Positions 58,298-64,000 of a stretch of 64,000 nt of DNA are shown here, in pieces. The DNA is from Acidobacteriota bacterium. Lineage in GTDB: Bacteria; Acidobacteriota; Vicinamibacteria; Vicinamibacterales; 2-12-FULL-66-21. The notes beneath the pieces are model-generated. The model made no database searches. It saw only the letters and a program-made list of their open reading frames with translations, and was not told the origin of the DNA. Every line of letters begins with the position of its first letter. Position 1 is the stretch's first letter. The stretch spans positions 1-64,000 of the forward strand of contig QHWT01000049.1 in NCBI GenBank assembly GCA_003222675.1, in the 5' to 3' direction. The position numbers were made by a program, and so were the translations under genes.

Positions 58298-59741
58298 TTA
58301 CTGGCCTCCTCCTCCTGGCCCAACCACGAAGACGTGAGGATTCGCGGTCCCCATGATCGTTTCGCTCGGCTGGATGATGCCTCGCGACTGCAGCGCGTCG
58401 GTAAGGCTCTTGTTCGCGTAAATCTGGCTGCCCGTCACCCCGACGACCCACTGACTCGGATCCAGCACGCCGGGCGCCCTGCAGCGCAGACGTGAGATCG
58501 TTGGCGTTCAACGCGGCCTGCGGATTCGTGTTCAGCGCCTGCACGAGCAACTGGATCTGGTTGTCGTTCAGGATGTCGGAAAGGTTGACAATGACGTCCT
58601 GCACGTTGAGGTTCGCCTGCACCTGCACGCTCGCGAGCAGCTGCTGAACGTTCACATTGACGAGCCCGCTCAGCAGCGCGTCACCACTGAGGCCGAACTG
58701 GTCGAGTGCGGCATTGGTCGTGGTGGTGTTGGATGCGCCCTGCGCGAAGCCGGCCGGTGGCGTGGATGTCCCGGGCAGGGTTGATGCGGGCATCGGAGAC
58801 CCGGTCGCGCCAGGCACGGGGGACTGCGTCGATCCGGGCACCGGCGACTGTGTCGATCCGGGCACCGGCGGCTGCGTCGCGCCGGGTGCCGGGCGTCCGA
58901 TCGGGAACGTGATCGTCGGCGGCGTCATGGCGAACGAGCCGCCGAGCGTTGCGCTTCCGCTGATGCCCGATTGGCCCAGCCCGGCGTTCGCGGTGGTGCT
59001 GTTGCTCGGCGCCGTTCCGATGAACCCCGGCGTCGTCGACGTGTTGCTGACGGGTCGTGCGCCGGCCGCTGTCGTGGTGTTCGGTTTCGTGGCGCTCGGC
59101 GCCGTGGCATTCGTCGTCGTGCCGGTCGGCATCATCGCGCCGCTCGGTGCCGTGACACCCGGCGTCGGCGCAGCGCTCGGCGCGGCCGGCCTACGAAGCG
59201 CGGCATTGCGGGAGCCGCGCGATTTTCCGGGTCCGCGATCGAGGGCGACGTCCGTGTTCTTCCCGGGCGCCATTGGCACTCCGGACGCCGCTGGCGCTGC
59301 GGATGACGCAGCAGCTGCGGAGCACGTTGGCGCAAGCTGCCGGATGTATCGCACGCCCAGCTTCGACTTCGTCTTTACATCATGGTCCGCCGCCGCCCGC
59401 CGCCCGTGCGATGAGCCGTGCGGCATCACCATCCCGAACACTTCGACCTGCTGGCCGACATAGTCCTGAAAATCTTCAGGCGGCAAGCCAACAAGGCGCA
59501 GCGGTGTACCCGGCGCGACTGCGACGCCGGGTGGCGCCGCGGGATTGTTCCGATCGTCGATGACGTCGAGGATATATACGCTCGGCTGCGAAGCCGGCGC
59601 GACGCAGCCGACGACGGTGACGTCGCGAATCGCGGGGTTGCTCCCTCCGGTCACCGGAGCCGTCTGCGGTTGCTGGGCGAACACGGCCGCCCGCGTCATC
59701 ACGCCGGCGGCCAGACACACACTTGTGCACACGGGTCGCAT
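58298..59741 (-). pseudogene. Pro/Thr-rich secreted protein, frame broken near 58485
   Basis: The protein has a signal peptide (VCTSVCLAAGVMTRAAVFAQQ). A beta-rich domain (about 35-145: IRDVTVVGCVAPASQPSVYILDVIDD, LVGLPPEDFQDYVGQQVEVFGMV) resembles OB-fold-like DUF modules. A long Ala/Pro/Thr/Ser linker (about 150-360) includes tandem PVPGSTQS units, then a helical region VNVNVQQLLASVQVQANLNVQDVIVNLSDILND. Near 58485 the frame must change by one base. The new frame gives a sensible end (GVLDPSQWVVGVTGSQIYANKSL...VFVVGPGGGGQ) with stop at 58298, whereas the uncorrected frame gives an Arg-rich tail to 58287. The cause may be an assembly error. Function unknown. Confidence 0.7.
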
Positions 59742-60159
59742 GTTCGTTTCCCTCCTTGCTCCAGCGCGCGTCTGGCGCGGCCCGGATAGGCTGCGCGTGG
59801 GTCAGCGCGCGCGTTCGATGTTCAGTGGTGCAAGGCGGCGGCCGGCATGCATAAGCGTTCTAGCATGCACAATCAGAGGGCATGCTGAAGCGCTTTAGGA
59901 TCGGCGGCCTTGGGCCGCGAATTTCCCGCGAGTCACCGCAATCGGGAGCAGGTGCGTATGCGGACGGAAACAGCGGGCACGCAGAAAAGTTCAGCGCTGG
60001 TTTGGCTGTGTCACCTATCCAGTCATCGATGCAAAAAATCTTACGTTGGTAGAAGTAGCCGGGTCTGAAGCCGGGCCCTGCACCATCCGGCGGGTCTAAA
60101 GACCCGCCCTCAGGTTGTGGAGTGATTGTAGGGCGCCTGTTCAGAGGCGCCGCCGGACC
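59742..60159. other. Spacer with three REP-like palindromes (418 bp)
   Basis: Bases 60058-60081 are a decayed copy (GCCGGGTCTGAAGCCGGGCC). Bases 60089-60112 have a perfect GGCGGGTC-TAAA-GACCCGCC stem. Bases 60128-60151 are GTAG-GGCGCCTG-TTCA-GAGGCGCC. No coding frame is supported in 59742-60057. Confidence 0.75.
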
Positions 60160-61902
60160 TCAAAAAACGTACGCCTTCCTGTCCACGACGGCATCCGCGA
60201 GCTGGCGGCGGAGCGCAATGGTATTCACCGGGATGACCTTCAGCAACCGCCGCAGCGCGGCGAGCAGCGTGCGCAATGTGTCACCCTCGGCCATGCCCGC
60301 CAGCGCGGTCTTTGCCGCCTGCTCGACCCGTCCGGCGGCGTCGCTGATGTAGGTCCGTGCCGCGGCGGAGTGCAACGCCCCGCCGTCCTGCCGCGCGCGC
60401 AGGAGCGCGCTTTCCGATCCGTAGACGTCGATCATGATGTCCGCGACCGCGATCAGGACTTCCTGTTCGTCCGCGAGCTTCTCTCCGTAGGTCTGCAGCG
60501 CCGTGCCGAGGACCATCAACCCGACCTTCTTCATCGCGCCGACGGCGCGTCGCTCCGCTTCGAGCGGCGCATCCGACGGCGGTTCCATCAAGGGTGGCGC
60601 GAGGATCTCGTCCATCAGCTTCTTCGCCGCCGGAATCAGCGGCAGCCCGCCCTTCAGCGCGCGCCGCACCAGCATGCCCGGAATCAGCAGCCGGTTGATC
60701 TCGTTGGTCCCCTCGAAGATGCGATTGACGCGCGCGTCGCGGTAGTGACGCTCCGCCGGGTAATCGCGGACGAAGCCGTTGCCGCCGTGGATCTGGACGT
60801 TCTCGTCGAGGATGAAGTCGAGCGTCTCGCTGCTCGCGACCTTCAGGATCGACGATTCGATCGCGAACTCCTCCAGCGTCGCCAGCACCTGCGCGGCGTC
60901 GTGCGGCGGCGGGAGCATCGCATCGATGAGCCCCGACGTGCGATAGAGCATCGCCTCGACCGCGTACTGACGCGCGACCATGTCCCCCAGCTTCTGTTTG
61001 ATGGCGCCGAAGCTCGCGATCGGCTTCCCGAACTGTTTCCGTTGCGCGGCGTACTTCGCCGCTTCACCGATGGCCATCCGCGCGCCGCCGCTGCACATCG
61101 CGCTGAGCTTCAGCCGGCCGTAGTTGAGCGTGTTGAACGCGATCTTGTGTCCCTTGCCGATCTCGCCGAGCAGGTTCTCCGCCGGGACCGTCGCGTCCTG
61201 CAGGATCAGCGGACATGTTGACGATCCGAGCAGTCCGAGCTTGTGCTCTTCCTTGCCGGTGCTGACGCCGGAGAACCCGCGCTCGACGATGAACGCGGAG
61301 AAGTCTTCACCATTGAGCTTCGCGAACACGATGTACACATCCGCGAACCCGCCGTTGGTGATCCACATCTTTTCGCCGTTCAGGACGAAGCTGCCGTCCG
61401 CCTGACGCGTGGCGCGCGCCCTCGCGCCCAGCGCGTCCGATCCGGATCCGGACTCGCTCAGCGCGTATGCGCCGACGGACTCGCCGCTGACGAGGCCAGG
61501 CAGGTACTTCTTCTTCTGCGCCTCGGTGCCGAAGCAGACGAGCGGCGTGATTGCGAGTCCCACCTGCGCGCCGAGTGCCGTGGCGAACGAGGCGCAGCGG
61601 CCGACCACTTCGCCAACGACGACCGACGACACCTTGTCGACGTCGATGCCGCCGTAGGCCTCGGGGACGTCGGTGGCCAGGAGGCCGAGCTCTCCGCAGC
61701 GCCGCACCAGCGCGCGCGCCTTCGTCCAGTCCTTCCCTTCGAGCTGTTCGATGGCCGGCGCGACCTCGTGCTCGATGAACTCCTCGGCGGTCTGGCCGAT
61801 CATCCGTTGCTCGTCGTTCAGGCGTTCGCGTGTGAAGACACTGTTGTCGGCCGCATCCTCGATCAGCCACGATCCGCCGCGCGTCAAAATGTCGGTCGTC
61901 AT
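60160..61902 (-). CDS. Acyl-CoA dehydrogenase (FadE-type)
   Basis: A 580-residue flavoenzyme that makes the alpha-beta double bond in fatty acyl-CoA, the first step of beta-oxidation. The N-terminal helical domain includes FIEHEVAPAIEQLEGKDW. The FAD/substrate region has YALSESGSGSDALGARARATRQADGSFVLNGEKMWITNGGFADVYIV. The C-terminal domain has RKQFGKPIASFGAIKQKLGDM, and the IHGGNGFVRDYPAERHYRDARVNRIFEGTNEINRLLI segment. The Glu of FEGTNE is the usual catalytic base position. An extra C-terminal 150 residues, as in Bacillus FadE/VLCAD-like proteins, extends the family's usual 380-400. GGAGCGGG precedes the ATG. It is probably cotranscribed with the thiolase. Confidence 0.93.
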   Translation of the reverse strand: MTTDILTRGGSWLIEDAADNSVFTRERLNDEQRMIGQTAEEFIEHEVAPAIEQLEGKDWTKARALVRRCGELGLLATDVPEAYGGIDVDKVSSVVVGEVVGRCASFATALGAQVGLAITPLVCFGTEAQKKKYLPGLVSGESVGAYALSESGSGSDALGARARATRQADGSFVLNGEKMWITNGGFADVYIVFAKLNGEDFSAFIVERGFSGVSTGKEEHKLGLLGSSTCPLILQDATVPAENLLGEIGKGHKIAFNTLNYGRLKLSAMCSGGARMAIGEAAKYAAQRKQFGKPIASFGAIKQKLGDMVARQYAVEAMLYRTSGLIDAMLPPPHDAAQVLATLEEFAIESSILKVASSETLDFILDENVQIHGGNGFVRDYPAERHYRDARVNRIFEGTNEINRLLIPGMLVRRALKGGLPLIPAAKKLMDEILAPPLMEPPSDAPLEAERRAVGAMKKVGLMVLGTALQTYGEKLADEQEVLIAVADIMIDVYGSESALLRARQDGGALHSAAARTYISDAAGRVEQAAKTALAGMAEGDTLRTLLAALRRLLKVIPVNTIALRRQLADAVVDRKAYVF

Positions 61903-61913
61903 GTCCCGCTCCG

Positions 61914-61964
61914 TTTTAGGTTCGTTCGAAGATTCCGGCCGCGCCCATTCCTCCGCCCACACAC
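61914..61964 (-). pseudogene. Remnant of a second thiolase 3' end
   Basis: On the minus strand the sequence reads [16 protein letters not shown] followed by TAA. This differs only in the last residue from the C-terminus of the thiolase gene immediately upstream. About 85 bases of unrelated GC-rich sequence lie between the two. Confidence 0.85.
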
Positions 61965-62050
61965 ATCTTTCAGCGCTCGCGGGGCCCCACCCCCGCTCGC
62001 TCGCAGGCGCTGTATCTTTTCTTGATTGTGACGCTGTGCTCCGGCGGCGA

Positions 62051-63313
62051 TTAGAGCCGCTCGAAGATCCCGGCGGCTCCCATCCCGCCGCCTACGCACA
62101 TCGTCACTAACCCGTACCGTGCCTTGCGCCGCTGCATCTCGTAGAGCAGCGTCGTCGTCAGCTTCGCGCCGGTGCAGCCGAGCGGGTGCCCCAGCGCGAT
62201 CGCGCCGCCGTTGACGTTCAGTCGATCCGGATCGATCGGCAGCTCGCGCAGGCACGCGAGCACCTGCGCGGCGAACGCCTCGTTCAGCTCCACGAGATCC
62301 ATCTGATCGAGCGTCAGCCCGGTCTGCTTGAGCACCTTCTTGATCGCGGGTACGGGACCGATGCCGAATCGTTCGGGCTCGACGCCCGCGGTCGCGAAGC
62401 CGACGAAGCGTCCGAGCGGCGTGAGTCCAAGCTCTCGCGCGCGGTCGCCGCTCATCACGATCACCGCCGAGGCGCCGTCGCTCGTCTGCGACGAGTTCCC
62501 CGCCGTCACCGTGCCCTTGACGTGGAACGCCGGCTTCAGCTTCGCGAGCGCCTCGATGGACGTGTCGCGCCGCGGCCCCTCGTCTACCCCGAAAGTACGT
62601 AAACCGCCGTCCGGGGTCTGACCCCGGACGGGGGAACGACCGGGGTCAGACCCCGGTTGGACCGCTTCCACGAACGGGGCTGATACCGCCCCCGATGTAC
62701 GTAAACCAGCGTCCGGGGTCTGACCCCACAGCGGCAGCGCGACGATTTCGTCGACGAAGCGACCGCCGTCGATGGCAGAAACTGCGCGCTGATGACTCCT
62801 GAAGGCAAACGCGTCCTGCTCCTCGCGCGAAATCCCGGACTCGCGCGCGTGGTTCTCCGCCACGAGACCCGTCGTCAGATACACGTCCGGATAGCTGTCG
62901 ACGAGCGCCGGATTCGGCGCAATCTTGTTGCCCCCCATCGGCACGAGGCTCATCGACTCGGTGCCTCCGGCCACGATCGCCGTCGCGCCACCCGCGATGA
63001 TCCGCTCCGCGCCATACGCAATCGCCTGCAGGCCTGACGAGCAGAACCGGTTGACCGTCACCGCGGACGCGGTGATCGGCACGCCCGCGCGCAGGCTCGC
63101 GATGCGCGCGACGTTGAGGCCCTGCTCCGCCTCCGGCATCGCGCACCCGAGAATGACGTCGTCGATCTCCGCGGGATCGAGACCCGGCGTGCGGCCGAGC
63201 GCTTCCTTGATGACGAGCGCGCCCATCTCGTCGGGACGTGTGTTGCGCAGCGATCCGTTCGGCGCTTTGCCGACCGGAGTCCTCACGGCGGAGACGATGA
63301 CGGCTTCTTTCAT
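62051..63313 (-). CDS. Thiolase (acetyl-CoA C-acyltransferase) with in-frame repeat insertion
   Basis: A 420-residue enzyme for the last step of beta-oxidation. The nucleophile Cys is in [11 protein letters not shown] (about residue 91). [13 protein letters not shown] and [17 protein letters not shown] (catalytic His) follow, and the second Cys is in [11 protein letters not shown]. About 40 extra residues between EIVALPLWG and [10 protein letters not shown] (base range 62596-62727) are encoded by palindromic repeats and contain a 13-residue near duplicate ([24 protein letters not shown]). Family members have about a dozen residues here, so the insert is in a surface loop. The ATG at 63313 overlaps the upstream stop (ATGA). 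Confidence 0.93.
   Translation of the reverse strand: MKEAVIVSAVRTPVGKAPNGSLRNTRPDEMGALVIKEALGRTPGLDPAEIDDVILGCAMPEAEQGLNVARIASLRAGVPITASAVTVNRFCSSGLQAIAYGAERIIAGGATAIVAGGTESMSLVPMGGNKIAPNPALVDSYPDVYLTTGLVAENHARESGISREEQDAFAFRSHQRAVSAIDGGRFVDEIVALPLWGQTPDAGLRTSGAVSAPFVEAVQPGSDPGRSPVRGQTPDGGLRTFGVDEGPRRDTSIEALAKLKPAFHVKGTVTAGNSSQTSDGASAVIVMSGDRARELGLTPLGRFVGFATAGVEPERFGIGPVPAIKKVLKQTGLTLDQMDLVELNEAFAAQVLACLRELPIDPDRLNVNGGAIALGHPLGCTGAKLTTTLLYEMQRRKARYGLVTMCVGGGMGAAGIFERL
62596..62727. repeat. GGGGTCTGACCCC palindromes inserted in the thiolase gene
   Basis: Three CCGGGGTC-T/A-GACCCCGG palindromes occur (about 62611, 62640 and 62713), the middle one in reverse. Two of them lie in a 30-bp direct repeat that begins GTACGTAAACC (62596 and 62697). 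The reading frame is kept. Confidence 0.9.
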
Positions 63314-64000
63314 TTGTCGGTACCCGAAAGGCGGGATGCGGGATGCGGCACGCGAGATCCCGGATCCGAGTAGTCCGCAAGTAAATCTTCGAGCGCTTCG
63401 CCCACTTCTGACGCGTGACCATCGAACAGGTGATCGGCCGCGTCGATGACGACCAGTTCTTTTGGCTCGGGAAGTTGGCCGTAGTACTTCCACATGTCCT
63501 GGACCGGGCAGATGTCGTCCGCCTCACCCTGCACGAAGAACTTCGCTTTCGTGCTCTTCAGCGTGTTCGTGAAGTCGTACCCGAGCTTCGTCCACGGCGG
63601 TGCGATGCCGATCAAAACGGAGACGCGATCGTCGGTCGCGCCAATTTCGAGCGCAACGGACGATCCAAACGAGAAGCCGGCCGCCCACAACGGCAGATTC
63701 GGATACCTCGCCGCCATGTAATCGAGCGCCGACCGGAAATCCTCCTTCTCGCCATCGCCTCCCGTGAAGGTCCCGTCGCTGCGACCGACGCCGCGGAAAT
63801 TGAACCGGAGCACCGCACACCCCGCGCGCACGAGCCCCTTCGCTCCCTGATACACGACCTTCGTGTGCATCGTCCCGCCATGCGTCGGCAGAGGATGTGC
63901 GAACACGACGGCCGCCTTCGGCGCGCTCGACGGCTCGTCGAGCAATGCCTCGAGATGGCCGGCGGACCCGCGCAGGTCATGAACGGCTGGCAAGGAACTC
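63310..64000 (-). CDS. Alpha/beta hydrolase (COG2945-like), 5' end at window edge
   Basis: At least 227 residues. The frame stays open to the window end, and the first start inside is a TTG at 63993. The fold is seen in [48 protein letters not shown], the nucleophile elbow [11 protein letters not shown] (Ser), the acid Asp near EADDICPV, and the base His in [10 protein letters not shown]. The [15 protein letters not shown] and FNFRGVGxSxG motifs define the COG2945 group of putative carboxylesterases. The C-terminal [18 protein letters not shown] is translated from heptad DNA (GATCCCG/GATGCGG words). It is coupled to the thiolase by ATGA, so the hydrolase may act on acyl-CoA or esters in the same pathway. 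Confidence 0.88.
   Translation of the reverse strand, partial: SSLPAVHDLRGSAGHLEALLDEPSSAPKAAVVFAHPLPTHGGTMHTKVVYQGAKGLVRAGCAVLRFNFRGVGRSDGTFTGGDGEKEDFRSALDYMAARYPNLPLWAAGFSFGSSVALEIGATDDRVSVLIGIAPPWTKLGYDFTNTLKSTKAKFFVQGEADDICPVQDMWKYYGQLPEPKELVVIDAADHLFDGHASEVGEALEDLLADYSDPGSRVPHPASRLSGTDK
63330..63370. repeat. Heptad island N (GATGCGG/GATCCCG words) inside hydrolase 3' end
   Basis: Five or six 7-bp units that match the TGCGGGA words of island H. They encode the last residues of the hydrolase. Confidence 0.7.

Noticed and set aside
62596..62727. Intein or mini-exon in the thiolase
   Set aside because: Too short (about 40 residues), no splicing motifs, and clearly palindromic repeat DNA.
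1..64000. tRNA, rRNA or riboswitch genes
   Set aside because: No cloverleaf, rRNA or known riboswitch core was recognised by eye on either strand. A covariance-model search would be needed to exclude small RNAs.

Overview
The window is high-GC bacterial chromosomal DNA with dense genes and short operons on both strands. The gene styles point to an Acidobacteriota soil bacterium, most likely of the Vicinamibacteria type. The clues are two SusC/Oar-like TonB receptors with N-terminal carboxypeptidase-regulatory domains, an ECF sigma factor paired with a Ser/Thr kinase-TolB-TPR protein, HAF-repeat secreted proteins, and many intergenic palindromes. This assignment rests on style, not on a marker gene. 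No rRNA, tRNA, CRISPR array, integrase or transposase gene was seen.

Layout. 0-8.2 kb: an MBL-fold hydrolase (cut by the window edge), a wHTH regulator with a membrane partner, a two-domain rhodanese, an M20 dipeptidase, a Ser/Thr kinase with its ECF sigma factor, and a small LuxR-type regulator. 8.2-14 kb: a secreted HAF/MBG-domain protein, a lipoprotein with Asp/Asn-rich repeats, a degenerate NtrC-family regulator and a secreted Cna-B-like protein. 14.4-35.2 kb: an exopolysaccharide/capsule cluster. It holds an outer-membrane barrel, a Wza-like exporter, a Wzc-like tyrosine autokinase, a broken priming glycosyltransferase, flippase, polymerase, four glycosyltransferases, a broken AsnB-like amidotransferase, a methyltransferase, an O-antigen ligase-like protein, a zinc-ribbon membrane protein and the GDP-fucose genes fcl and gmd. 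35.4-38.6 kb: a HAD/5'-nucleotidase-like protein, a small membrane protein, and a convergent DUF1326/DUF2182 pair. 38.9-45.1 kb: two tandem TonB-dependent receptors. 45.4-47.8 kb: SirB1-like, HAD and DUF1684 genes. 47.8-59.7 kb: two RND efflux systems, each with its adaptor, plus three secreted proteins of unknown role. 60.2-64 kb: acyl-CoA dehydrogenase, thiolase and an alpha/beta hydrolase.

The most unusual content is repetitive. (1) About fourteen islands of degenerate short tandem repeats, mostly of 7-bp period, lie between or at the ends of genes. Several are large imperfect inverted repeats, and some run into reading frames. (2) A family of REP-like palindromes has a GTAG head and stems that vary in a compensatory way. 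One lies inside the Wza signal peptide and two supply the stop codon of a gene. (3) A composite element of about 104 bp is present as one copy at 18.9 kb and as a four-copy array in opposite orientation at 32.6 kb. The two loci bracket the glycan-specific part of the polysaccharide cluster. (4) A different palindrome is inserted in frame in the thiolase gene, and a remnant of a second thiolase 3' end lies beside it.

Three genes have broken frames: the priming transferase, asnB and a Pro/Thr-rich secreted protein. Single-base breaks could be assembly errors. Two of the breaks look like losses of roughly 22 nt and are harder to explain that way. Three genes have a TANNNT box at exactly -12 to -7 from the start codon, as expected for leaderless transcripts.
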